DNA of 64,000 nt. Origin: Sphingobium sp. TKS. Its GTDB lineage: Bacteria; Pseudomonadota; Alphaproteobacteria; Sphingomonadales; Sphingomonadaceae. A program made the translations under genes and the position numbers. Of this stretch, positions 33,521 to 42,472 are shown piece after piece. The DNA lies in the NCBI RefSeq assembly GCF_001563265.1, contig NZ_CP005083.1, positions 3,413,001 to 3,477,000 on the forward strand. Reading direction: 5' to 3'. Within the stretch, counting starts at the first letter, position 1, and the number at the start of each line of letters is the position of its first letter. The notes beneath the pieces were generated by a model. It was not told where the DNA came from. It saw nothing but the letters and a program-made list of their open reading frames with translations, and searched no databases.

Positions 33521-35374
33521 GGAAAATGCCTGGCGGATAAGAATATCCTCAGATTCATCGTACAGGGAGTCGATCAAGTCCTTGTATCGATTATTGAGGT
33601 TCTTCCGTCGCTTCTTGCGAGTTGCCGTCATCACGCCATTTTCCACCGACAGTTCCTCGGGCAATATGCAAAATGCCTTGATCTGCTCCACTTGGGCAAG
33701 CCTCTGATTGGCTTTCGCCACCTCCGCTTCGATAAGGTGGATCACTGCCTCGGACGTGCACAGATCGGAATAGTTCTGGATCGTGTCCGACCGGCCCTTG
33801 ATCCAGTCCATCATCGCGACGCGGTCCACTTCGATCAGCGCGACGAGATATTTTCTGCCGTCGCCGCAGACTGCCGCTTCGGAAATATACGGGCTTTGGC
33901 GCAGTTCATTTTCAATCTGCGCCGGACTGATCGACTTCCCGCCGGAAGTGTTAATGATTTCCTTTTTCCGGTCGATGAGCGCGAGCAAGCCGTCAGGTCT
34001 GAATTCGACAATATCGCCGGTGTGAAGCCAGCCGTCCCGCAGCGCATCCAGCGTCTCGTCGGGCTTGTTGAGATAGCCCACGAACAGCCCCGGCCCCTTG
34101 ACGAGCATCTCGCCGTCGCCCGCTACCCTGGTTTTCCAGCGTGGATGGGCAATCGGCTCTCCTATCGTGCCCGGCTTTGACCAGTCACTCATCTGCGCTG
34201 CGTTGGCGCCGACCAACTCGGTCTGGCCGTAGCACTCCTTTAGGTTCACCCCCCATGTCTGCCACAGCTTCATGACGTCCGGAGGCATGGGCGCGGATGC
34301 AGTATATGGGTAGGTCAGTTGATCGAGACCGATCTCGGCCAGGATCGGCAGAAATATCTCGCGGCGGCAAGTCTCGAACAGGGCCTGGAGGAAACTATCC
34401 TTTGGACCGGCACTTTGACGATTTGCGAGCGCCTTCTGCGCGATCGACATCGCGAAGCGGTAAGACTTTCTTTTTGCCGGGTCCGAGGCGTTAACCTTAC
34501 TGGCGAGTTCCGCCGCGTAGCGCTGGTAGAAACGCGGCGGGGCCATCCAGTAGGTTGGCCTGACATCTCGCATAGTAGCACCGAAATCCGCTCCCGAATC
34601 GCCAAAATAAGGGACCACCTCGCTTATGAGCGGCAGGACGATGCCCTGGCCAAGACCGACGACATGGGACAGAGGAAGATGGACTACGACGCGCTGCGGC
34701 TCCGAGAAGAGTGCCGGGCAGAAATAGCGCGTCGTGGCGACACCCTCTATCACCGCCCGATGGCTCAACATCGCGCCCTTGGGATTTCCGGTAGTGCCGG
34801 AGGTATAGATGATCGTGGCGATATCGTCGGGCTGCACCTGCGCTGCCTGCTCGTCGAGCAGTGAGGAGCTGTCCCCAACGTCGCGTAAGAAGGTAGGCAG
34901 CGGCACCACGTTGTTTGACGATGCCGTGTCCGGATCAAAGGTAATGATCTTCCTGAGAGACGCAGCCTGCGCCGCGCCGAGGATGACGCCAAGCTCCTTC
35001 TCGCCGGCGACGAACATGAACTTGCTTTTGGAATCTTCCAGATAATATTCCACTTCCTCTGTCGAAGAAGTGAAATAGATTCCGACCGCGACGCCGCCCG
35101 CACAAACCGTCGCCATATAGGCGGTGACCCAGTCTTGCGAGACATCGCCCATGATCGCGACATAGTCGCCCTTCTGAAGTCCGTTATCGAGAAGAGCGCG
35201 GGAGAGGCGCGCTATGTTCGCCGCATACTCCCCCCAGGTCGTCGTGCGCCATTCCCCGGCTCGCTTCTGTGAAAAAACGATTTTCTCGCTTAACATGTCA
35301 CGTCGGTTACGCAACAACGACGCAAGTGTGTCGTCGTCATAGGCGACCAACTGGGGAGAGTATTGGGTGCTCAC
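33518..35374 (-). CDS. long-chain acyl-CoA synthetase-like AMP-forming ligase
   Basis: 618 residues, ANL superfamily: activates a carboxylic acid to acyl-AMP, then CoA thioester. The P-loop IYTSGTTGNPKGAMLSHR is canonical; ECYGQTELVGANA is the A5 region and WLHTGDIVEFRPDGLLALID the A7/A8 hinge. Length and the GVMTATRKKRRKNL ending fit FadD15-type long-chain ligases. GTG 35374 is chosen, one base after the stop of the enoyl-CoA hydratase, so the three genes 37328-33518 form an operon. A longer reading would overlap that neighbour. Confidence 0.88.
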   Translation of the reverse strand: MSTQYSPQLVAYDDDTLASLLRNRRDMLSEKIVFSQKRAGEWRTTTWGEYAANIARLSRALLDNGLQKGDYVAIMGDVSQDWVTAYMATVCAGGVAVGIYFTSSTEEVEYYLEDSKSKFMFVAGEKELGVILGAAQAASLRKIITFDPDTASSNNVVPLPTFLRDVGDSSSLLDEQAAQVQPDDIATIIYTSGTTGNPKGAMLSHRAVIEGVATTRYFCPALFSEPQRVVVHLPLSHVVGLGQGIVLPLISEVVPYFGDSGADFGATMRDVRPTYWMAPPRFYQRYAAELASKVNASDPAKRKSYRFAMSIAQKALANRQSAGPKDSFLQALFETCRREIFLPILAEIGLDQLTYPYTASAPMPPDVMKLWQTWGVNLKECYGQTELVGANAAQMSDWSKPGTIGEPIAHPRWKTRVAGDGEMLVKGPGLFVGYLNKPDETLDALRDGWLHTGDIVEFRPDGLLALIDRKKEIINTSGGKSISPAQIENELRQSPYISEAAVCGDGRKYLVALIEVDRVAMMDWIKGRSDTIQNYSDLCTSEAVIHLIEAEVAKANQRLAQVEQIKAFCILPEELSVENGVMTATRKKRRKNLNNRYKDLIDSLYDESEDILIRQAFS

Positions 35375-35375
35375 C

Positions 35376-36164
35376 TCAATTATCACCCTCAGCAAAGCGC
35401 TTGCGCTTCTCGCGAAACGCTGCGACGGCCTCCGTCCGCTCCGGGCTGCGGAATGTGATAACCTCGAGCGCTGCGGCCGTGTCAAGGTTGAGGGCGACCT
35501 GGTCCTTGATCAGCTTGTTCACGGCATATTTGGTCCAGACAAGCGCGTCGCGGGGGCCGCTTGCCAGCAATTCGGCATATTGGATCGCATGGTCAAGAAG
35601 CTTCCCGTCCGGAATGACCTTATTAATCATGCCCGCGGCAGCGGCATCTTCCGCGGAGATGAAGTCACCCGTCAGGAGATAGTGCTTTGCCCGCGCCGGG
35701 CCGAGCAGCAACGGCCACATCACAGCCCCGCCGTCGCCCGCAACGACACCGGCGTTGACATGCGTATCCGCGAAACGGGCGCTCGGGTCAGCGAAAATGA
35801 TATCGCAGTACAGGGCGAGCGTAGCGCCCAGACCCACCGCGACACCGTTCACCGCGGCGATCAACGGTGACTCGAGTTCCAGGATGTTCCGGATCAGATG
35901 GCGACCCGAGCGCGTCGGTGAAATGGCATCGAGACCCTCATCGAGCGAGCCCTGGTCGCCGCCCGAGCAGAAGCCACGGCCGGCGCCGGTGAGCACGATC
36001 GCTTTCACCCGCGGGTCATTATCGAGATCGACGAAGACCTCCTCCAACGCGGAATGCATCTTCCAGCTGATGGCGTTCAATATTTCCGGGCGGTTCAAAG
36101 TGACGATCGCAACGCCGCTGTCGCGGACCTCGATCAGCAGATCCTCGTAGTTGTTCTTAAGCAT
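35376..36164 (-). CDS. enoyl-CoA hydratase/isomerase family protein
   Basis: 262-residue crotonase-fold protein acting on an acyl-CoA. The oxyanion-hole segment GAGRGFCSGGDQGSL and AAVNGVAVGLGATLALYCDI are typical. The usual hydratase glutamates are missing: the family motif E-x-x-x-G-x-x-P-G is NAGVVAGDGG here (with an aspartate instead) and A-x-E is AKHYLLTG. This suggests an isomerase, hydrolase or other crotonase reaction instead of simple hydration. Middle gene of the monooxygenase-hydratase-ligase operon (24 and 1 base gaps). Confidence 0.88.
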   Translation of the reverse strand: MLKNNYEDLLIEVRDSGVAIVTLNRPEILNAISWKMHSALEEVFVDLDNDPRVKAIVLTGAGRGFCSGGDQGSLDEGLDAISPTRSGRHLIRNILELESPLIAAVNGVAVGLGATLALYCDIIFADPSARFADTHVNAGVVAGDGGAVMWPLLLGPARAKHYLLTGDFISAEDAAAAGMINKVIPDGKLLDHAIQYAELLASGPRDALVWTKYAVNKLIKDQVALNLDTAAALEVITFRSPERTEAVAAFREKRKRFAEGDN

Positions 36165-36188
36165 TTCTATCTCCAGGCGTCCCAGGCT

Positions 36189-37328
36189 TCAGGCGGAAAG
36201 GCTGTCTTCGCGCATGGCACGAATTTGTCCGAGAACATCTTCATAGGGCCGGACGACATTGTTACGGTTCTTGAAGTACGGAATGACGTGCCGTCCAATC
36301 AGATCGATCGCCTTCATGATTTCGTGATGTGTAACGGAATCGAGGTGGAATAATATTTCGTCGATGCCAAGATCGACATATCTTTCCAGCTGGCGAATAA
36401 CTGTCTCCGGACTTCCGCAAACTACGCTGGCGGACTCTTCGATCAAATAGTCCCAATCCGTTGCCGCACGGAGAAGCGCATCCTGGCTTTCCGCCATATA
36501 TGCGTAATCCTTCGAGAACTTCGCAAGCTTTGGATAGCCGGTGGTAGAAATCTGGGCGTAATGCTTGAGCGGTTCGGCATATATGTCGATTGCCTCCTGG
36601 TCGGTTCTCCCGATGCCGATGAACAGCGGCATCCCAATGCGGGGCGCGGCCAGCGGACCGTCTGGATCCCTTTTCCAGTTCGACTTATAGGCATTGATGA
36701 GCGCGGCCTGCGCTTCCCACCCCTTGTAAAGGCTATGGCTTAGTACGGCGAGACCCTGCTCGCCGGCCCACACATGGCTCCGCTCGCTTGTCGCCGCGAT
36801 GCCAATCAGTGGATACGGCTTCTGAAGGGGCTTCGGGACGAGCATGCGCGGAGGCACCTGGTAGTGCTTGCCATCGAATGTGAACACGTCGTTCTTAAAG
36901 GCTTCGCGGACAAGGGCCATGCCCTCCTCCATCTGCTCCAGCGTCTCGTTGGGATCCACATTGAAGCCGCGCATGGCTATCGTGGTGTTGGCGCGACCGC
37001 AATACAGCTCGTACCGGCCGTTGGAGAGGACGTCAGTCACCGCTGCGCGTTCCGCGGTGCGGAGAGCATGGTTGAAATTCTTCGGCATCAGAACCACCGA
37101 GGGCCTAAGCGCTATACGGCTGGTCTTCGCGGCGAGATGGCCATACACGACCTCCGGCGCCGAACTCGATATTCCGCCTAGAGCGAGGTGCTGTTCCGAA
37201 AGGGAAATGATGTCAAAACCCATCTTTTCGGCAAAGATCGCCTCATCGACCAGATCATGCAGCCGCCGCGCGTAACTTTCGCCGACCTGGGTTTCCTGCT
37301 CCGACCAGAAACCAAATTTGATAGACAT
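36189..37328 (-). CDS. LLM-class flavin-dependent oxidoreductase (bacterial luciferase-like)
   Basis: 379-residue TIM-barrel monooxygenase of the luciferase family, which uses reduced FMN and O2 to oxidise a substrate. MSIKFGFWSEQETQVGES, then FDIISLSEQHLALGG and SNGRYELYCGRANTTIAMRG are typical strand-turn regions. Reduced FMN must come from a reductase; the reductase-like gene nearby (31511-31846) is truncated. First gene of the operon with the crotonase and CoA ligase, which suggests oxygenation of a carboxylic acid or its CoA ester. Substrate unknown. Confidence 0.88.
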   Translation of the reverse strand: MSIKFGFWSEQETQVGESYARRLHDLVDEAIFAEKMGFDIISLSEQHLALGGISSSAPEVVYGHLAAKTSRIALRPSVVLMPKNFNHALRTAERAAVTDVLSNGRYELYCGRANTTIAMRGFNVDPNETLEQMEEGMALVREAFKNDVFTFDGKHYQVPPRMLVPKPLQKPYPLIGIAATSERSHVWAGEQGLAVLSHSLYKGWEAQAALINAYKSNWKRDPDGPLAAPRIGMPLFIGIGRTDQEAIDIYAEPLKHYAQISTTGYPKLAKFSKDYAYMAESQDALLRAATDWDYLIEESASVVCGSPETVIRQLERYVDLGIDEILFHLDSVTHHEIMKAIDLIGRHVIPYFKNRNNVVRPYEDVLGQIRAMREDSLSA

Positions 37329-37559
37329 TCAATTCTCCTTTCGGCACTCGACGAGCCCCTTTGATGTCGCGATCTTCCCATCAAGGTACCGGCAGAAGCT
37401 GCCGAAGATGCGGGGATCCAGACCGAATTACGGAATAATGTAGCTTGCAGCTGATGCTCGACGGTATCGAGTATGCACGACGGTTGGCGCTCGCTTTTTT
37501 GCCCGGTAACAGTGGGTGGCCGCGTCCTACCCAACGCAATCGGCAGTTCGGTTGAGCCC

Positions 37560-37960
37560 CTATTGGGCCGCGGCATCCAGAACCTTATCGATCGCCGCAC
37601 CCACATCCGCGATCGCGGCCATGCCGTTGATCCTCCCTACAAGACCTTTGGCCTCGAAATGAGGCAGTATCGGCTGGGTCTTCGCGTGATATTCAGCCAT
37701 GCGGGTGCGCGGTCCCCGCTTGAACATGTGGCCGCCGCAGACGTCGCATGTGCGCGCTGTTTTCGGCTGCTTATAACTGTCGTGATGGCCAGTTCCGCAA
37801 GCGGCGCATGTAAAGCGGCCGACGATCCGTTCGACCAGCCTGTCCTCATCCACCGCAAGCGCCAAGGAGTTCATCCAGGGCCACGACTTGAGCATGGGTA
37901 TGCGGATAGCCTTCAAAGATCGTGCCTTCACCCTCCGGCATCGCATCCAGCACTCGCCGA
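37560..37960 (-). pseudogene. adk: adenylate kinase remnant
   Basis: The minus strand encodes AMPEGEGTIFEGYPHTHAQV then VALDELLG in one frame and, after a frameshift, VDEDRLVERIVGRFTCAACG, KTARTCDVCGGHMFKR and RTRMAEYHAKTQPILPHFEA to a TAG-like end. This is the lid and C-terminal half of adenylate kinase including the zinc-type CxxC pairs. The segment between FKR and RTRMAEY (normally RPDDNEETV) is deleted and the N-terminal P-loop is absent. The functional adk must be elsewhere. Confidence 0.8.
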
Positions 37961-38014
37961 TGATGATCCAACCGGCAGCAGGAAGAGGGGCAGCCCGCGC
38001 GTTGCTAAGCGCGA

Positions 38015-38806
38015 TCAACTGCTGCGGGCCTGGTAGGCGGCCTCCTGTTCGGCGAAGCCCTCAAGCAGAAGCGCAGCGATCCGCTCGATACAGCGCCGTC
38101 CGATCGAGACCGTCGAACCGTTGGGATCGCCCAAGATCCCGTTGGCGCTGACGGCGCGGAGCCCTTCCCGCCACATCAGCTCCAGGTCCGACTGGGACAG
38201 CAGCCCCAGCCTGCCTGCCTCATAGGCCTCCACGCGTACCCGTTCCGGATGGATATCGAGCATGACGGATGTTTCAGCGAGATCAGCATGGCCGCCGACC
38301 CTGATCGGCTCCCCGCCTGCCTCTGCGACCGCGTCGCGCCATGTCTCCAGCCAAGCACGAGAGTTGGTGTAGGCGATCACACGGCAAGGCTCCGGCACCG
38401 CCAATCGCAAGCGGGGGAGCATCGCCGCCAGTGGCGGACAGTTGCCCACATGGGCGGTAAAAATGAAGATGCGCTCAAAACCGTGCCTGGCAAGGCTGGT
38501 ACAATAGTCTTGCACGATCATCTCGAACGTCTCGTCTCGGAGCGAGATCGTTCCCGGAAACACCATATGATGCGTTGAACAACCGACCCGGATCGTGGGC
38601 GCTACTAGCGTCTTTTCCAATCTTTGGGCGAGCAGGATGCCGAGATAGTCTGCATGGTCCGCATCTACGCTGAGCGGGAGATGCGCCCCGTGCTGCTCGA
38701 CCGCGCCGCACGGCAAGATGATCGATCGAACGCCCGCATCAATCGCTTTTGCGATTTCGGCGGAGGTCAGGAGTTCAAGCCGAAGCGCATCATTCCCGCT
38801 GGTCAT
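38015..38806 (-). CDS. creatininase family amidohydrolase-like protein
   Basis: 263 residues of the creatininase family, zinc/manganese hydrolases of amide bonds. Metal-site motifs: ILPCGAVEQHGAHLPLSVDA (E-x-H-G-x-H-L-P), FTAHVGNCPPL and GGHADLAETSVML (G-H-A-x-x-x-E-T-S). The start ATG 38806 is one base after the stop of the upstream enoyl-CoA hydratase, so the two are coupled. The substrate in this operon is unknown; mycofactocin-type and creatinine hydrolysis are both possible members of the family but unsupported by context. Confidence 0.85.
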   Translation of the reverse strand: MTSGNDALRLELLTSAEIAKAIDAGVRSIILPCGAVEQHGAHLPLSVDADHADYLGILLAQRLEKTLVAPTIRVGCSTHHMVFPGTISLRDETFEMIVQDYCTSLARHGFERIFIFTAHVGNCPPLAAMLPRLRLAVPEPCRVIAYTNSRAWLETWRDAVAEAGGEPIRVGGHADLAETSVMLDIHPERVRVEAYEAGRLGLLSQSDLELMWREGLRAVSANGILGDPNGSTVSIGRRCIERIAALLLEGFAEQEAAYQARSS

Positions 38807-38807
38807 G

Positions 38808-39560
38808 TCACTTCGCCTTGCGCTGCAAGAACTGCTGGCGGGCGGCGGCGGCTTCGCCGCGGGAAATATAGTCGACGAGATCAGTGATCGTTCGTTCTTC
38901 CAGCGCTTCATCCGTCATGCGAGGGGCATCTCTGAGGGTCTTTTTGATGGCGGCGAACAGGTTCATATCCTTGCTGCGAAGCAGCTCAGCTTGCGCGACC
39001 GCCCGGTCCTGCAGCACATCGAAGGCGACCACCTCGTTGACCAGACCAATCGCCAGAGCTTTTTCAGCGGATACCAGTTGGCCGGTGTACAGCATCTGCT
39101 CGGCCGCACGGCGCCCGATGCGATTGACCGCCTGACGGATGCCCTTCGCAGCCGGCAGCAGACCATGATTGATTTCAGGAAAGCCGAACTGCGCCTTCTC
39201 GCTCGCCACGACATAGTCTGAGTGGAGGACCATCTCCATGCCCGCGCCGACGGCATATCCATTGACCGCGCTGACGATTGGCCGTCCGTAGTTCTCCTGT
39301 TCGATGAGGAACTGGTGGAAGGCGCGCATGCGGGGGACGGCGACTTCGGGATTGGCCGTAACCTCTCCGATATCGCCACCGGCACAGAAGAAGCGCGGCC
39401 CCGCACCCGTCAGGATGATGGCCGGGGCATCGGCGTCGTCACGGAGATGGACGAACCGGTCGACCAGCTGCTGAAACAGATCATGCGTCAATGCATTGGC
39501 GGGGGGCCGGTCTATCGTCAGCCGTTCGAGCGTCAGAGAGACGCGATCGATCCTCAGCAT
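38808..39560 (-). CDS. enoyl-CoA hydratase/isomerase family protein
   Basis: 250-residue crotonase-fold enzyme. Oxyanion segment GAGPRFFCAGGDIGEV, VSAVNGYAVGAGMEMVLHSD, and both catalytic-glutamate positions are kept (FPEINHGLLPAAKG and AAEQMLYTGQ), so ordinary hydration of an enoyl-CoA is plausible. ATG 39560 is used; upstream in-frame methionines add unrelated sequence. It is coupled to the creatininase-family gene downstream and lies 128 bases after the CoA ligase at 39689. Confidence 0.87.
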   Translation of the reverse strand: MLRIDRVSLTLERLTIDRPPANALTHDLFQQLVDRFVHLRDDADAPAIILTGAGPRFFCAGGDIGEVTANPEVAVPRMRAFHQFLIEQENYGRPIVSAVNGYAVGAGMEMVLHSDYVVASEKAQFGFPEINHGLLPAAKGIRQAVNRIGRRAAEQMLYTGQLVSAEKALAIGLVNEVVAFDVLQDRAVAQAELLRSKDMNLFAAIKKTLRDAPRMTDEALEERTITDLVDYISRGEAAAARQQFLQRKAK

Positions 39561-39688
39561 TCCATATCCTTTTCGTAGTCCAGAATTTAAGGGCGGATCC
39601 GCGACATTCCGGCCACCCAATCATCGTCACAGGGAACGGACCGCGCGAAATAATATACGCCGCATTCCCTCGGCAGGTTGAACCGCCC

Positions 39689-41389
39689 CTAGCTGACCGG
39701 GCTTGACGCCCGTTCACCCTGCACGCTGGACGCGCCGATCGCACTGTCCGAAGCGGCTGCACCATATTGGGCGCGAAGCCGCTTCTTGTCGATTTTGCCG
39801 ACGCTGGTCTTGGGCAATGCATCAACGATCACAAAGCGGTCCAGCTTCGCATAGCGCGTGATGGCGCTCTTCGCGATGGCCTGTTCGATGGGGGCGTTGA
39901 TTGCCGCCAGCGTAACCTCGGCCATGAAAGCAGGCACGATGACCGCGAGCGGACGCTCGCCCCAGTGATCATCCGGTACGGCGACTACCGCCACTTCAGC
40001 GACACCTTGGGCATTCGCCACGATCCCTTCCAAAAGAATGGAATCGATCCACTCGCCGCCGCTCTTGATGACATCCTTCAGACGGTCGCAAATTGTGATG
40101 TTTCCATGCGCATCGATCGAGGCCACGTCCTGCGTGTGAAGCCAACCGCCACGCCACAGCGCGGCGGATCCCGCTTCATCGCCGACATAGCAGGGCGTGA
40201 GCCAGGGCGCGCGAACAACAAGTTCTCCCCGCGTCCGGCCGTCATTGGGCAGCGTGTTCATGTTCTCATCGACGATCCGCGCGGAAACGAGCGGGATCGG
40301 CACCCCTGCCCTGGTCAGCAGACGCCCCTCGTCTGCGCTGCCGGCCTCGGTTCCGGGAAGCCGGCGGGTGATGGTCAGGATCGGTCCGCTCTCCGACATG
40401 CCATAAGCACAGACCAATTCCATACCGCGGCGGCGCCCTTCCTCAAACAGCGCGGGTGTCAGCGCGGATCCGCCAATCACCATCATCCAGCCCGAGAGGT
40501 CAGTGCCGGTTCGGTCCGCTGCCGAAATCAGCAACTGGAGGATGGTGGGGACGCCGTGCGAATAGGTCACGCCGTGCTCCGTCCGCAGCTTACAGATCAA
40601 GTCGGCGTCATATCGACCGGGATAAACCTGCTTCAGGCCCAGCATGATCGCAACATAGGGCATGCCCCAGGCGTGGACGTGAAACATCGGCGTGAGCGGC
40701 ATATAGACATCGTCGATGCCGAAACCGCGATGGCGGGTGTCTCCGGAATGTCCGCATAGAGCAAGCGCATGCAGAACCAGTTGCCTGTGGCTGAAGCAAA
40801 CGCCCTTCGGATTTCCCGTCGTGCCGGACGTGAAGAATGTAGTGGCGATGGCGTTCTCGTCGAAATCCTTGAACTCGAACGCAGGATCGGCGGCCTGGCT
40901 CAAGGCTTCATATTCGCCAACCGCCCAATCGGGCAGAGGATCGTCCGTCCCGTCCATGATCGCAATGATCGCCTTTAGCCCAGGCACGGCGCGCCGAATG
41001 TCTTCCACGAACGGGAAGAAGTCATGGTGGATAAGGATGACACCGGGGCTCGTGTGGACGAGCGTGTAGAGGATCTGCTCGATCGGAAGGCGCACGTTCA
41101 CCGATTGCAAAACCGCACCCATCATGGGGACGGCAAAATAGGCCTCCAAATAGCGGTGGCTGTCCCAGTCCAGGACGGAGATCGTCATCCCTTCCTCCCC
41201 GCCAAGTGACGAGAGGACAGAAGCCAGCCTGCGGATGCGGTCGGCGAACTCACGATAGGTGAAGCGAGCCTGGTCGCGATATATGATCTCCTGATCGCCC
41301 GAGGTGATCAGTGCCCGGTCCAGCAAATGCTTGATTGTGAGAGGGTATCGGTAGGCTTCATCGGCTACTTCAGCAAAACGCAGGGGCAT
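39689..41389 (-). CDS. medium/long-chain acyl-CoA synthetase (AMP-binding)
   Basis: 566-residue ANL ligase. P-loop FFTSGTTGNPKGVCFSHRQ, A5 motif AYGMSESGPILTI, WLHTQDVASIDAHGNITICD and the catalytic lysine in PKTSVGKIDKKRLR are all intact. It resembles fatty acyl-CoA synthetases of the medium/long-chain branch. ATG 41389 has GGAG six bases upstream; ATG 41401 gives four more residues. It probably heads the unit with the enoyl-CoA hydratase and creatininase-family genes. Confidence 0.9.
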   Translation of the reverse strand: MPLRFAEVADEAYRYPLTIKHLLDRALITSGDQEIIYRDQARFTYREFADRIRRLASVLSSLGGEEGMTISVLDWDSHRYLEAYFAVPMMGAVLQSVNVRLPIEQILYTLVHTSPGVILIHHDFFPFVEDIRRAVPGLKAIIAIMDGTDDPLPDWAVGEYEALSQAADPAFEFKDFDENAIATTFFTSGTTGNPKGVCFSHRQLVLHALALCGHSGDTRHRGFGIDDVYMPLTPMFHVHAWGMPYVAIMLGLKQVYPGRYDADLICKLRTEHGVTYSHGVPTILQLLISAADRTGTDLSGWMMVIGGSALTPALFEEGRRRGMELVCAYGMSESGPILTITRRLPGTEAGSADEGRLLTRAGVPIPLVSARIVDENMNTLPNDGRTRGELVVRAPWLTPCYVGDEAGSAALWRGGWLHTQDVASIDAHGNITICDRLKDVIKSGGEWIDSILLEGIVANAQGVAEVAVVAVPDDHWGERPLAVIVPAFMAEVTLAAINAPIEQAIAKSAITRYAKLDRFVIVDALPKTSVGKIDKKRLRAQYGAAASDSAIGASSVQGERASSPVS

Positions 41390-42369
41390 TTCCCTCTCCA
41401 TTCGTTTATCCACTTGACCCTGCCGCCAGTTCCGATCGGATCGCGCTGATGATAACCATCCCGCGTTCGTAGCCGTCACCCTCCGACGGACCGACGTGAA
41501 ACCTCCCGAAGATACGGAGCCAACAGCTGTCATCATCAAAGTAGCGCACATGCCACGGGCATTCGTTCCGAAGAACACCGCCCAGGGCCACTGCCCGAGC
41601 ATTATCTAACGTGATTAGAGGGTTTGGCGGAAAGCAATGCCGCAAACCGCGTCCGCGCGTCGGCGTCTGCCGCTCATCGCTCGCTCCTGGTGCCCAGCGG
41701 ATTTATCTCAAGATATTCGCGCGCGCGGAACCGGGGAGCTGGCTCCGTCCTCCTCGCATGGGAGCTGCGAAGCTCAGGTTTTGCGACTTTGGATCAGGCC
41801 GCGCGCGGCACACTAACACCCGCGCAGCCCCTTTCGGCGCGTGTTCGAGTCACCATTCACCTTAAAATCTGGGATCACTGACGCATTGATTCGCTGGAAA
41901 CTTGTCCAAAGGAGGGACGGAGTGACAGGCGCTCAGTGACTTCAACTGGCCGATTCCGGCCTGTCAGGTTCAGAGAGGCAAAAGCGATAGCTGCCCTTCA
42001 TTGGCACGCGTTTTGCCGAAAGTGGGCAACATAGCGCTACGCACGCAAGCAGATTTCCCGCCATCCCGACGGACAATCCCTTTAGTTCGCTTCCGCCGCC
42101 AGCGGTGGATCAGGCTCGGATGCATGTCCGCCGGTGCTCCCGCCCAGAAATAAACGTCATCCGATCCGTCGCGTCCTCGCTAACTCCAGTGCAAACCACG
42201 ACGCTTGCACTCACGCTAACTCCGACGCCGGTCACATCAGAACAAGGCGGCACCTAGCGGCGGCATATGCCTCTAGAGACTCACACAAAGCAGCCGCTGT
42301 GTGTAGATGCCCCGCGTCCATCCACCACCATGATAGGGCTTTACACCATCAGCGCTCGCTGGCATTAGA
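41390..42369. other. long intergenic region upstream of the LacI regulon
   Basis: Nearly 1 kb with no convincing gene. A 79-codon minus-strand frame (41406-41645) has no recognised motif. The stretch marks the left border of the operator-marked cluster and should hold the minus-strand ligase promoter and the receptor promoter. Confidence 0.4.
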
Positions 42370-42385
42370 AATGAAACGTTTCATT
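42370..42385. promoter_or_regulatory. LacI-type operator 1
   Basis: AATGAAACGTTTCATT, a perfect 16-bp palindrome with the central CG typical of LacI/GalR operators, 88 bases before the TonB receptor start at 42473. Confidence 0.85.
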
Positions 42386-42472
42386 CTTAGCGGATAAAAA
42401 GATGGAGAACCGTAAGAAGAGATTGCTTCGACAAATCACCAATGCTCCAGCAACAAAAAGGGGAGAGGCATA

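Noticed and set aside
41406..41645. 79-codon minus-strand frame upstream of the CoA ligase
   Set aside because: No ribosome site or recognised motif; left as intergenic.
41831..41850. GTGTTCGAGTCAC, resembling a tRNA T-arm
   Set aside because: The arm pairs over only three bases and no acceptor, D-arm or anticodon arm could be folded upstream.
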